Shown here: in pieces, positions 1 through 5,962 of the stretch
Layout: the number at the start of each line of letters is the position of its first letter
Position numbering within the stretch: the first letter of the stretch is position 1
Source: Candidatus Pacearchaeota archaeon
Lineage (GTDB): Archaea; Nanobdellota; Nanobdellia; Pacearchaeales; GW2011-AR1
DNA length: 11,452 bases
Reading direction: 5' to 3'
Assembly: GCA_002688875.1 (NCBI GenBank)
Contig: NZDU01000012.1
Location: 3,334-14,785, forward strand
Notes under the pieces: generated by a model
Seen by the model: only the letters and a program-made list of their open reading frames with translations
Databases searched by the model: none
What the model was told of the DNA's origin: nothing
Made by a program: the position numbers and the translations under genes

Positions 1-255
1 TAGGTTTGTTTCTGATGGTTTAATAGTTTCTAGTCTATCTCTTAAGAGTAGTCTTGCATCTTCGTTGACTCCCAGAAAAGTTCTGTTTAGTATTTGGTTG
101 GTCATTTCCAAATATTCTGGGTTAGTTACTGTTCTAAATTCATTTGTGAATTCAGAATAGAATCTTAGATTGAAGTTATCTTTTTCATCTATTACTAGCG
201 CAATCAGACTCCCTCTGTAATATGGTTTGATTTCTCCAGGTTGATAGGTTCTCAT
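1..255 (-). CDS. Unknown protein, C-terminus cut off by the window edge
   Basis: An open frame runs from an ATG at 253-255 to the first base of the window without a stop, giving 85 residues that begin MRTYQPGEIK and continue past the edge. The visible part is soluble and mixed in charge, with many Asn, Arg and Glu residues and no membrane segment or Cys motif. I do not recognise a family. The start is supported by a TATA-like box at 277-285, centred about 26 bp upstream, as expected for a leaderless archaeal transcript. The preceding gene on the same strand ends 41 bp upstream, so the two may also be partly co-transcribed. Confidence 0.7.
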   Translation of the reverse strand, partial: MRTYQPGEIKPYYRGSLIALVIDEKDNFNLRFYSEFTNEFRTVTNPEYLEMTNQILNRTFLGVNEDARLLLRDRLETIKPSETNL

Positions 256-276
256 ATTAATTTGTTTATTGTTGGT

Positions 277-285
277 TTTATAAAT
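277..285 (-). promoter_or_regulatory. TATA-like box of the truncated first gene
   Basis: On the minus strand it reads ATTTATAAA, centred about 26 bp before the ATG at 255. This is the spacing expected for an archaeal leaderless promoter. Confidence 0.5.
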
Positions 286-296
286 CTTGTGATTGG

Positions 297-884
297 TTAT
301 TTAGAGAGAGATACCTGGATTTTTCTTAATTTATCTGCATGTGAAAAAATGGACAATGCTTTTCTGACTGCTTTGTCTAGGGAGTTTCCTTCAACATATG
401 CTAGTTTTCCTGGTTCTTTGATAATGTCTGGTAATGATGGAGAACAGGTCTCCATTAAATATGATAAACTTGGTATATCTAGAAATTCTGGATCTGTATT
501 TCTTAATAATAGCAGTCTGTCGAATACTCTTCTTGGAGGGGTTGATGAATTGTCATATACTCTGAAATGATTTTCTGCAGGTCTAGTGTAATAAAGTGAT
601 TCTGGGAAATTGTCTTCTTTTCTTAGTTTTATCATTTCAGGTCTTAGAGAATCTATTGTTGCTATTTCTTCTAATACTGGTTGACTAAAACTGTTTAGAT
701 TGTCTGCATGTATCCCCTTTGGTGCAAGATCTTGAGGGAAAGTTGCTTCAATATGCCAATTATCTCTTCCGATTCTAAATCTTCTACCACTACAGTAAGT
801 TCCTGAATGATCATCTAGGGTTCCTGGAAGATGCGCTTTTACAAATTCATATGTTAATCCTTTATTATCTGATACATTTGTCAT
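297..884 (-). CDS. Unknown 195-aa soluble protein
   Basis: A complete frame from ATG (882-884) encodes 195 residues. I do not recognise the family. The N-terminal half contains an Arg-rich stretch (around residues 33-42) followed by a WHIEATF strand-like segment. The C-terminal half has the Pro/Arg-rich segment STPPRRVFDRLLLLR and ends in a basic helix. No signal peptide, membrane segment or Cys pair is present. A good TATA-like box lies 25 bp before the ATG, which supports this start. It is divergent from the arvA-like gene (122 bp between starts) and precedes another unknown gene on the same strand. Its codons are mostly A- or T-ending, unlike the conserved genes on the other strand. Confidence 0.75.
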   Translation of the reverse strand: MTNVSDNKGLTYEFVKAHLPGTLDDHSGTYCSGRRFRIGRDNWHIEATFPQDLAPKGIHADNLNSFSQPVLEEIATIDSLRPEMIKLRKEDNFPESLYYTRPAENHFRVYDNSSTPPRRVFDRLLLLRNTDPEFLDIPSLSYLMETCSPSLPDIIKEPGKLAYVEGNSLDKAVRKALSIFSHADKLRKIQVSLSK

Positions 885-904
885 GATTTATTTATAGTTG
901 TGAG

Positions 905-913
905 CTTTATAAG
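905..913 (-). promoter_or_regulatory. TATA-like box of the 195-aa gene
   Basis: Minus-strand CTTATAAAG is centred about 25 bp before the ATG at 884, so transcription should begin at or near the A of the start codon. Confidence 0.6.
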
Positions 914-1005
914 TTTTATTGATCTAATTTTTTCTTGATTATGCTTATCTATTACCGATTATGTGTTATAGAAATGTTAATAAAGAAAATTTTGCTGTTT
1001 AAAGT

Positions 1006-1659
1006 ATGGCTATAAAGATATTGAGGGATTTTACTAAGAGGATGTTTGGTATGTTTTTTCGGCAGAAAGAGGAGATAAGTTTGGGGTTTTATGGGCCGCC
1101 GAATGCGGGGAAGACTTCGTTGGCTAATAAGATTTGTAAGGATTGGACGGGGGATGAGATTGGGAAGGTTAGTAAGATGGCGCATGAGACGAGGACTGTT
1201 CAGTTTAAGGAAGAGGTTGAGATTAAGTATAAAGATAAGAGTTTGAAGTTTAAGTTGGTTGATACGCCGGGGATTGCTACGAAGATTGATTATGAGGATT
1301 TTATGAAGGGGGGTAAGAAGAATAGGATGAAAAAGAAACAGGCTCAGACTAGGGCTAAGGAGGCTACGCAGGGGATTGTGGAGGCGATTAAATGGTTGGA
1401 TGATGTTGATGCGGTGATTGTTGTTTTGGATGCTACGGAGAATCCTTATTCGCAGGTTAACATTACTATTTTGGGGAATTTGGTTGCTCGTGATATTCCG
1501 GTTTTGGTGGTGGCTAATAAGGTTGATTTGAGGAAGGCGGATATTAAGAAAGTGGAGAGTGCGTTTCCGGAGTATGAGGTTGTGGGGATTAGTGCTAAAT
1601 ATGGGAAGAATATGGATGAGTTTTATGAGTCTGTGTTTAGGTTGGCTAAGAAGGCTTGA
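1006..1659 (+). CDS. arvA: Era-like small GTPase, ArvA/OapA family
   Basis: This 217-aa protein carries every G-box of a translation-factor-class small GTPase: G1 GPPNAGKT (30-37), a G2 region with HETRTVQ (60-66), G3 DTPG (86-89), G4 NKVD (171-174) and G5 SAK (196-198). A Lys/Arg-rich insertion (about 101-118) follows G3. The N-terminal 28 residues are basic and amphipathic and could bind membrane; that is inference. The family call rests on the GTPase type together with DUF2073 and zinc-ribbon partners downstream. That trio is known in euryarchaea as OapABC and later as ArvABC, where ArvA is required for extracellular vesicle formation. Other Era/Der-like archaeal GTPases are the alternative. 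Its codons are strongly G- or T-ending (AAG, GAG, TTG, GGG, AGG), as in the other conserved genes here. Confidence 0.85.
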   Translation: MAIKILRDFTKRMFGMFFRQKEEISLGFYGPPNAGKTSLANKICKDWTGDEIGKVSKMAHETRTVQFKEEVEIKYKDKSLKFKLVDTPGIATKIDYEDFMKGGKKNRMKKKQAQTRAKEATQGIVEAIKWLDDVDAVIVVLDATENPYSQVNITILGNLVARDIPVLVVANKVDLRKADIKKVESAFPEYEVVGISAKYGKNMDEFYESVFRLAKKA

Positions 1660-1680
1660 TGCTAGATAATAAAGTGAAGG

Positions 1681-1695
1681 TTTAAAAATATATAA
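1681..1695 (+). promoter_or_regulatory. TATA-like promoter of the small-membrane-protein/arvB unit
   Basis: The A/T-only stretch TTTAAAAATATATAA is centred about 32 bp before the ATG at 1720. It lies after the arvA stop, so the downstream unit can be transcribed independently of arvA. A purine-rich AGAGGAAA just before the ATG could act as a weak ribosome binding site. Confidence 0.5.
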
Positions 1696-1719
1696 TGGAT
1701 TATATAGTAAAAGAGGAAA

Positions 1720-1815
1720 ATGGAAGGTCAAAGTAAGTTAAATTGGAGGGATGTAATAATGTGGGTATCATTATTAATAGCTTTTGTTCTATTAATGATT
1801 AGTATCTTCAATTAA
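1720..1815 (+). CDS. 31-aa single-helix membrane protein
   Basis: A short frame of 32 codons (with stop) begins at ATG 1720 and ends TAA 1813-1815. The product has a polar N-terminus (MEGQSKLNWRD) and one hydrophobic segment at about residues 12-30, ending IFN. Three things support a real gene: an AGAGGAAA purine stretch directly before the ATG, an A/T promoter element about 30 bp upstream, and a gap of a single base to the next gene, itself 2 bp from arvB. Tight spacing suggests co-expression with the 89-aa membrane protein and ArvB. I know of no family for it. An untranslated leader that happens to be open is the alternative. Confidence 0.6.
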   Translation: MEGQSKLNWRDVIMWVSLLIAFVLLMISIFN

Positions 1816-1816
1816 A

Positions 1817-2086
1817 ATGAGAGTAGGAGATGTTTTGTTGTGGGTGCTATTTATTTTATCATTGGCTATGGCTTTATGGTATTTTTTTGGGAGTAGTCCT
1901 ACACTGGAACAATCTATTTTAATTTTTATGATTACGGCTCTTTTTGGAATGGTGATTAAAATAACTAAAATAAGCGCTAATCTGGATAATCTTGAGAAAA
2001 GGTTTAATAGATTTGAGATTGATGTAATGAATAGTTTTAAAAGTTTGAAAGAAGATATTAATATTATAAAAGAGGGTTTAAATTAA
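1817..2086 (+). CDS. 89-aa protein with two membrane helices and a C-terminal coiled coil
   Basis: Residues about 6-24 (LLWVLFILSLAMALWYFF) and 32-50 are hydrophobic membrane segments separated by a short polar loop (GSSPTLEQ). Residues 51-86 then form an amphipathic heptad-like helix (ANLDNLEKRFNRFEIDV and onward) typical of a coiled coil. The expected topology is both termini on one side, with the coiled coil probably cytoplasmic given its length and charge. I do not recognise a named family. It starts one base after the 31-aa gene and ends 2 bp before arvB, so the three are very likely one transcript. The position suggests a membrane anchor or adaptor for the ArvA/ArvB system, which is inference. 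Its codons are A/T-ending, unlike arvA. Confidence 0.8.
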   Translation: MRVGDVLLWVLFILSLAMALWYFFGSSPTLEQSILIFMITALFGMVIKITKISANLDNLEKRFNRFEIDVMNSFKSLKEDINIIKEGLN

Positions 2087-2088
2087 AG

Positions 2089-2478
2089 ATGGCAAAGAGA
2101 AGATATAAGGGGTTGACGTTGCAGTTTGTTTCTCATAGGGAGATTGCTCGGCTTGACAGTGTTGAGAGGATAAAGAAGTTGTTGAAGATAGTTTTGGATA
2201 ATAAGGTTATTATTTTGCAAGGTAGGTTGTCAGCTGGAGAGGAAAGTAGGTTGATTGAGGATACAATGGTTATGATTGGGAATGTGAAGGGGTTTAAGGG
2301 GGTTGAGTTGGCAGTGATTACTGGGGATGAAGAGGGGAGTAGTGTTTGGGATAAATTTAAGAGTGGATTGGCTCGGGCTTTGGTTGGGCAACAGGATGCG
2401 GTTACTATAATTGGGCCTGCCTCGATAGTTAAAGAGATGAAGAAGGATCCGACTAAATTGGAGTTGGTGATGAATTAG
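2089..2478 (+). CDS. arvB: DUF2073 protein, ArvB/OapB family
   Basis: This 129-aa soluble protein matches what I know of the archaeal DUF2073 (OapB/ArvB) family. It has a short basic N-terminus, a helix (24-38), the core IILQGRLSAGEES (41-53) that leads into a second helix, a WDKF helix (87-90 onward), and a C-terminal strand VTIIGPA (105-111). There is no membrane segment or known catalytic motif. In euryarchaea it is encoded beside the ArvA GTPase and the ArvC zinc-ribbon protein, and is thought to act in the same vesicle-related process; its biochemical role is not known to me. It follows the 89-aa membrane protein by 2 bp. Its stop lies only 6 bp from the end of a convergent gene. Confidence 0.82.
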   Translation: MAKRRYKGLTLQFVSHREIARLDSVERIKKLLKIVLDNKVIILQGRLSAGEESRLIEDTMVMIGNVKGFKGVELAVITGDEEGSSVWDKFKSGLARALVGQQDAVTIIGPASIVKEMKKDPTKLELVMN

Positions 2479-2484
2479 GAGGGG

Positions 2485-2862
2485 TTATTTGTTTTTTCTG
2501 ATAAGAAGGTATTCAAATATTGTTGCTCCCAGATCTTCTGCTAGGTCGGGGTTGAGATCTTGCAAGGCTTTATATATCATATCTATTCTTCTCATCTGGT
2601 AAATCTGTTCTTCTTTTGAATCGGTTTCTATTAGTTTTGTTGCGCAATAATCTTCTATAGTATGTAAACATCTTGTTAAATCTTCTTGAGATATATCTTT
2701 ATAATTAGTTTCTATTTCTCTTTTAGTTGCTTGATATTCTTCTTCAGAGGTTCTACGTAATTCAAATCTTCCAGATGATATGTCCTTAACTAAACGTTCT
2801 AAATATCTATCTTCATCTTCTTCTAATGGTCTTGGATTATCCCAATTGTATGTTGTTCTCAT
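2485..2862 (-). CDS. Unknown 125-aa charged helical protein
   Basis: The frame starts at ATG 2860-2862 and encodes a soluble, strongly charged and mainly helical protein. It has an N-terminal acidic patch (LEEDEDRYLERL), a middle with several EEE and KREIE stretches, two Cys residues in a TRCLHTIEDYCATK segment, and a C-terminus of EYLLIRKNK. No family is recognised. A TATA-like box 26 bp upstream supports the start. The gene points against arvB and away from arvC, so it separates the two within the arv-like locus. Its A-ending codons (AGA, GAA, TTA) differ from those of arvA and arvC, which fits a later insertion but does not prove one. Confidence 0.72.
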   Translation of the reverse strand: MRTTYNWDNPRPLEEDEDRYLERLVKDISSGRFELRRTSEEEYQATKREIETNYKDISQEDLTRCLHTIEDYCATKLIETDSKEEQIYQMRRIDMIYKALQDLNPDLAEDLGATIFEYLLIRKNK

Positions 2863-2882
2863 AAATTTAGAGACTATTATTA

Positions 2883-2892
2883 GTTTATAAAT
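2883..2892 (-). promoter_or_regulatory. TATA-like box of the 125-aa gene
   Basis: Minus-strand ATTTATAAAC is centred about 26 bp before the ATG at 2862, matching leaderless archaeal spacing. Confidence 0.55.
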
Positions 2893-2988
2893 CTTTCTAT
2901 TTGTGACTACTTGAGGATGGTTAAATAATTGATATGTTTTCTGTATTCTTACTGAGATCTTTCATACAACTTTAGTAGTGATTTTTTT

Positions 2989-3002
2989 CATAAATATTTA
3001 TT
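2989..3002 (+). promoter_or_regulatory. TATA-like box of arvC
   Basis: CATAAATATTTATT lies about 30 bp before the arvC ATG at 3026. The element is nearly symmetrical, so direction is assigned by the gene downstream. Confidence 0.45.
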
Positions 3003-3025
3003 AATCCTGTTGGTTTGTTATTTGG

Positions 3026-3862
3026 ATGCCACATCAATGTACGAAATGTAGTAAGGTTTATCCGGATGCTTCTGAGGAGTTGTTGAAGGGTTGTGAATGT
3101 GGGAGTAAGTTTTTTTATTATATTAGGGAGGCGAAGCTTGTTGAGATGAATGAGGAGGTTGGGAAGGTTATGGAGGAGTTGGATAGGAGTGATATGGAGC
3201 AGATTGAGAGTGATATTCGGGAGTTGACGGGGATTAAGGATGCTGCGGATCCGGTGATATTGGATTTGGAGTCGGTGAGGGTTTTGAATCCTGGGAAGTT
3301 TGAGATTGATATTGTTAATTTGTTTAATAAAAATAGGCCTATGATTTACAAGTTGGGCGAGGGGAAGTATATTATTGATATTGAGAGTAGTATGGGTTCT
3401 GGGAAGGGGAAGAAAAAGGATAATGAGAGGAGGAGTAGGTTTATGGAGATTGTGGATAGGGATGAGAGGGAGAGGGGGGAGAAGGAAGGGATGGAAAGGG
3501 ATAGGGAAGAGAGGGATAAGGAGAAGGGGGAGGGTGATGGGATTGAGAAGGAAGGGGAGAAAGGTGATGGAACTGAGAGTGATAGTGGTGGGGGTAAAAA
3601 GGCAGTTATTGGTAGTTTGGGTAGTAATGGTGATGAGGGTGGTCTGGCTGTGGAAGGTCAAATTGGTGATGTGGAGGGAGATGTTGTTAGAACAGAGGAT
3701 GAAAGAGATAATGGTCGTGATGATTTGGGAGATACTAAGATGAATGAAGGGGATGGGGATGAAGATAAAAATGATAAGAAAGATGAGTATTTGGATTTGA
3801 CTGATGATAATGAGGATAAGAAAGATGATGAAGGTAAGAGGGATGAGAGGGAGTTGGAATAA
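3026..3862 (+). CDS. arvC: Zinc-ribbon protein, ArvC/OapC family, with a long acidic tail
   Basis: The N-terminus is a zinc ribbon with four Cys ligands, CTKC (5-8) and CEC (23-25), in the MPHQCTKCSKVYPD context typical of the archaeal DUF2072 (OapC/ArvC) family. A small globular region follows (about 60-120, including LESVRVLNPGKFEIDI and GKYIIDIES), which is also family-typical. From about residue 123 to 278 the protein becomes a low-complexity, hydrophilic tail rich in Glu, Asp, Gly, Lys and Arg, almost certainly disordered. ArvC is a conserved partner of the ArvA GTPase in the vesicle-forming locus of euryarchaea; its molecular role is unknown to me. The DNA for the first part of the tail contains no cytosine over 3400-3572. 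An expanded or lineage-specific tail is likely. Confidence 0.82.
   Translation: MPHQCTKCSKVYPDASEELLKGCECGSKFFYYIREAKLVEMNEEVGKVMEELDRSDMEQIESDIRELTGIKDAADPVILDLESVRVLNPGKFEIDIVNLFNKNRPMIYKLGEGKYIIDIESSMGSGKGKKKDNERRSRFMEIVDRDERERGEKEGMERDREERDKEKGEGDGIEKEGEKGDGTESDSGGGKKAVIGSLGSNGDEGGLAVEGQIGDVEGDVVRTEDERDNGRDDLGDTKMNEGDGDEDKNDKKDEYLDLTDDNEDKKDDEGKRDERELE
3400..3572 (+). other. Cytosine-free, G-run-rich tract inside arvC
   Basis: The plus strand has no C for 173 consecutive bases. Between 3468 and 3541 it holds at least eight runs of three or more G (for example 3474-3479 and 3526-3530). Such a tract can in principle form G-quadruplexes or, where pure purine, triplex DNA. It encodes the start of the charged ArvC tail. 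Confidence 0.75.
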
Positions 3863-3872
3863 ATTTAACTTT

Positions 3873-4373
3873 CTATTCTCTATTTAGATAACTATGTAAC
3901 TTGCCGGATAGTCTCCAATTATTTGCATATTCATTAGTAAAGTATTCTATATTTTCTCTTAATTCTTCATATGCTTTTTGAGATTTTTCATCAAGGTCAG
4001 GATCTTTTGTTAGGTCCATTGGAAGGTAAACATCTGTAAACGTCATTGTAGGTTCTTTTTCGAGTTTGTTTAGTATTAATCGATTCATTCCGGGTAATAT
4101 TTTTGATATTTGAGATATACCATCTTCGATTTCTTCTTTTCTTTTTAATGGCATATCTATGGATATAGATTCTCTGTATGTTTCAAAATATTTCTCTAGT
4201 TTTCTTCTTGCAATTTTTGGTCTGATAAGAAGTCCATATAATAAGTAGCTGGCTGTTGTTATACTTATGATAGCTGCTGTATTAATTACTATGGTAGCTG
4301 GATTCATATCTGTATTTGTAGTAAAATTTGAATCAAGGATATCATTGGTTAAACTTGCTAATGTTTGTTTCAT
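3873..4373 (-). CDS. Unknown single-pass membrane protein, 166 aa
   Basis: The call uses the ATG at 4371-4373; a TTG at 4404-4406 would add 11 residues but would place the start inside the likely promoter. A polar N-terminus (1-26) is followed by one membrane segment (about 27-50) and then the basic stop-transfer sequence RPKIARRK. This predicts the N-terminus outside and a cytoplasmic domain of about 115 residues. That domain is helical (EEIEDGISQISKILPG, then KAYEELRENIEYFTNEYA). I do not recognise the family. It is divergent from trxB and converges on arvC with 10 bp between stops. The A/T element at 4407-4416 could serve both directions. Confidence 0.7.
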   Translation of the reverse strand: MKQTLASLTNDILDSNFTTNTDMNPATIVINTAAIISITTASYLLYGLLIRPKIARRKLEKYFETYRESISIDMPLKRKEEIEDGISQISKILPGMNRLILNKLEKEPTMTFTDVYLPMDLTKDPDLDEKSQKAYEELRENIEYFTNEYANNWRLSGKLHSYLNRE

Positions 4374-4406
4374 GTTTCTTAAACTATAGGTTACGAGATA
4401 TGGCAA

Positions 4407-4416
4407 TATTTAAAAG
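4407..4416 (+). promoter_or_regulatory. TATA-like box of trxB
   Basis: TATTTAAAAG is centred about 26 bp before the trxB ATG at 4438. Read on the other strand (CTTTTAAATA), it could also serve the divergent gene starting at 4373, with a short leader. Confidence 0.55.
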
Positions 4417-4437
4417 TATGTCTTCTTATTTGTTATT

Positions 4438-5364
4438 ATGGCTGATGAGATATATGATGTGGTAATTGTTGGAGGGGGTCCTGCGGGATATACTGCAGGG
4501 ATTTATACTTCTAGGGGAGGGCTTAGGACTTTGGTTTTGACTGGGCCTTTGCCGGGGGGGCAGTTAGTTAATACTACAGAGGTTGAGAATTATCCTGGTT
4601 TTGCTAAGGGGATTTTGGGTCCTAATCTTATGACGGAAATGAAGGATCAGACTAAGAGGGTTGGGGCGGAGGTGGTTGATAAACAGGTTGTTGATGTTGA
4701 TTTTAGTAAGCGACCGTTTGTTGTTAAAACTCGTAAGGATAGTTTTAGTGGTAAGAGTGTTATTATTGCGACGGGGGCTAATCCTCGTAAGTTGGGAGTT
4801 AAGGGGGAGTTGGAGTATTCTGGTAAGGGGGTTTCTTATTGTGCTTTGTGTGATGGGCCTTTTTTTAAGGATAAAGTTTTGGTGATTGTTGGTGGGGGGG
4901 ATGCGGCTATGGAGGAGGCTAATTTTTTGACTAAGTTTGCGAGTAGAGTTCATTTGGTTCATAGGAGGGATGAGTTTAGGGCTAGTAAGGTGATGCAGGA
5001 TAAGGTTTTTGCTAATAAGAAGATTGAGGTTCATTGGAATACTGAGTTGGAAGAGGTTAAGGGGGATAAGATGATTGGGAGTGTTGTTTTGAAGAATAAT
5101 AAAAGTGGTGAGAGTAGTGAGATGGAGGTTGGAGGGGTTTTTATTTCGGTTGGGCATGTTCCTAATACTTCGCTTTTTGAGGGGAAGGTGGAGTTGGATA
5201 AACAGGGTTATCTGGTTCTTAAGGAAGGGATGATGACTTCAGTTGATGGGGTTTATGCGGCTGGAGATGTTCATGATCATAAGTATAAGCAGGCGGTTAC
5301 TGCTGCGGCTTTTGGGTGCATGGCGGCGATTGAGGCGGAGAGGGGGTTGGGGGAGAAGGGGTAG
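4438..5364 (+). CDS. trxB: Thioredoxin reductase, NADPH-dependent flavoprotein
   Basis: This 308-aa protein is a full-length low-molecular-weight thioredoxin reductase. It has an FAD-binding GGGPAG (12-17) and the GGQLVNTTEVENYPGF segment (40-55). An ATGA (111-114) precedes the NADPH domain, and the redox pair is CALC (Cys135, Cys138; CATC is commoner). The NADPH domain carries GGGDAAMEE (152-160) and HRRDEFRAS (175-183), whose arginines favour NADPH over NADH. A C-terminal FAD contact is YAAGDV (273-278). It would pass electrons from NADPH to a thioredoxin- or glutaredoxin-like protein in the cytoplasm; no thioredoxin is encoded here. The ATG follows a TATA-like box at leaderless spacing. 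A small unknown gene follows after 20 bp. Confidence 0.95.
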   Translation: MADEIYDVVIVGGGPAGYTAGIYTSRGGLRTLVLTGPLPGGQLVNTTEVENYPGFAKGILGPNLMTEMKDQTKRVGAEVVDKQVVDVDFSKRPFVVKTRKDSFSGKSVIIATGANPRKLGVKGELEYSGKGVSYCALCDGPFFKDKVLVIVGGGDAAMEEANFLTKFASRVHLVHRRDEFRASKVMQDKVFANKKIEVHWNTELEEVKGDKMIGSVVLKNNKSGESSEMEVGGVFISVGHVPNTSLFEGKVELDKQGYLVLKEGMMTSVDGVYAAGDVHDHKYKQAVTAAAFGCMAAIEAERGLGEKG

Positions 5365-5384
5365 TAATATTAATTGTATCTATA

Positions 5385-5687
5385 ATGGCAAGTTTGGAAG
5401 AGGATTATTGGAGATTTAGAGGTTTAATGCAGGGACAAGTTAGATACCGGCTGAAGCATTATCCAGTTATTCTTGATACTAATTGGGTAATTGAATGTTA
5501 TTTTTCTATTGAGGAATTTGAGTTAGAGTTTCCTGATTCTTATCTTCGAGATGAATACTTACGGGAAGTTGAATACAGGAGGGAAGAATCAAGAAATTTA
5601 AGAAGAACTATTCAAGTTATGATTGATGCGATACCTTGGAATAATCCGCCGGCATTACAAGATAGAAAAGAGAAATCTGGGGATTGA
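5385..5687 (+). CDS. Unknown 100-aa soluble protein
   Basis: A 100-aa soluble protein rich in Arg, Glu and aromatic residues. The middle contains VILDTNWVIECYF, followed by an acidic helical region (EYLREVEYRREESRNLRR). VILDTN resembles the first strand and Asp of a PIN-domain nuclease, but at 100 residues the rest of a PIN fold and its later acidic residues are not evident, so I do not call it one. The start is 20 bp after the trxB stop, with no convincing promoter of its own, so it is probably co-transcribed with trxB. Codons are A-ending. A run of six T directly after the stop (5688-5693) could end transcription. Confidence 0.7.
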   Translation: MASLEEDYWRFRGLMQGQVRYRLKHYPVILDTNWVIECYFSIEEFELEFPDSYLRDEYLREVEYRREESRNLRRTIQVMIDAIPWNNPPALQDRKEKSGD

Positions 5688-5693
5688 TTTTTT
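5688..5693 (+). terminator. Possible T-run terminator after the trxB unit
   Basis: Six T residues follow the stop codon at once. Archaeal termination often uses short T-runs without a hairpin. The call is weak because such runs are common in this AT-rich DNA. Confidence 0.3.
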
Positions 5694-5723
5694 CTTAAGA
5701 ACCTTTAAATGATATTATAGATT
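5692..5723 (+). repeat. Direct repeat copy 1 flanking hicBA (orphan promoter copy)
   Basis: This 32-bp segment matches 6269-6300 at 29 of 32 positions. Similarity extends a few bases further upstream with one gap (GATTG at 5682-5686 and 6260-6264). It contains TTCTTAAGAA, then CCTTTAAAT, which in the other copy is the cca promoter. Here no plus-strand gene follows: transcription from it would run antisense into hicA. Confidence 0.8.
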
Positions 5724-5730
5724 AATCTTT

Positions 5731-5961
5731 TTAGTAATATTTAAAAAATTCTTCCTTTGAAATGTTTGCTTGTCTTTTTAGTATGGCATTGATTGTTCCT
5801 ATAGAAATTATTTCATGATGAATGGGGATTGGGAAAGTTTTTCTTTCGCCTTTGATGAATCCAGTGATGATTACATGGGTTCCTTTTTGTGCTTTTATTT
5901 CGAATCCCATTTTTAAGAAAGCTTTTAACACCCTTTTTGATTTAAGATTTTTAAGACTCAT
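5731..5961 (-). CDS. hicA: HicA-family mRNA interferase toxin
   Basis: The 76-aa product has the small HicA layout. A Lys-rich first helix (VLKAFLKMGFEI) leads to the strand KGTHVIITG, with the presumed catalytic His at 29 (the family consensus is GSHH). Next come a second strand (KTFPIPIHHE) and the C-terminal helix motif IGTINAILKRQANISKEEF. HicA toxins bind RNA through a double-stranded-RNA-binding-like fold and cleave mRNA until HicB neutralises them. I chose the ATG at 5959-5961, one base after the hicB stop; an upstream TTG (5971-5973) would add four residues and overlap hicB. It is transcribed with hicB, antitoxin first. The pair lies between two near-identical 32-bp repeats. Confidence 0.88.
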   Translation of the reverse strand: MSLKNLKSKRVLKAFLKMGFEIKAQKGTHVIITGFIKGERKTFPIPIHHEIISIGTINAILKRQANISKEEFFKYY

Positions 5962-5962
5962 T

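Noticed and set aside
241..570. A 109-codon plus-strand frame opposite the 195-aa gene
   Set aside because: The opposite strand has a better frame with a properly spaced TATA box, and this frame crosses the start of the truncated gene.
952..1731. A 259-codon open frame on the minus strand opposite the arvA-like gene
   Set aside because: Its translation is Leu/Ile/Asn/Pro-rich nonsense produced by the antisense of G/T-rich codons, and the plus strand encodes a GTPase with all motifs.
2863..3025. A possible small RNA gene in the 163-bp divergent gap
   Set aside because: No C/D-box pair, tRNA fold or repeated stem is seen; the gap is explained by two promoters.
2972..3661. A 229-codon open frame on the minus strand opposite arvC
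   Set aside because: It is a low-complexity Thr/Ile/Pro/Leu translation of the antisense strand; the plus frame has the zinc-ribbon motif.
3375..3743. A 122-codon frame overlapping arvC in another plus frame
   Set aside because: Its Arg/Gly/Val-rich translation follows only from the G-rich tract; no start signal or domain is seen.
4564..5157. A long minus-strand frame inside trxB
   Set aside because: It is antisense to a well-conserved enzyme and has no recognisable domain.
5460..5520. A possible PIN-domain nuclease start (VILDTN) in the 100-aa protein
   Set aside because: Only the first strand resembles PIN; the protein is too short and the later acidic residues cannot be placed.
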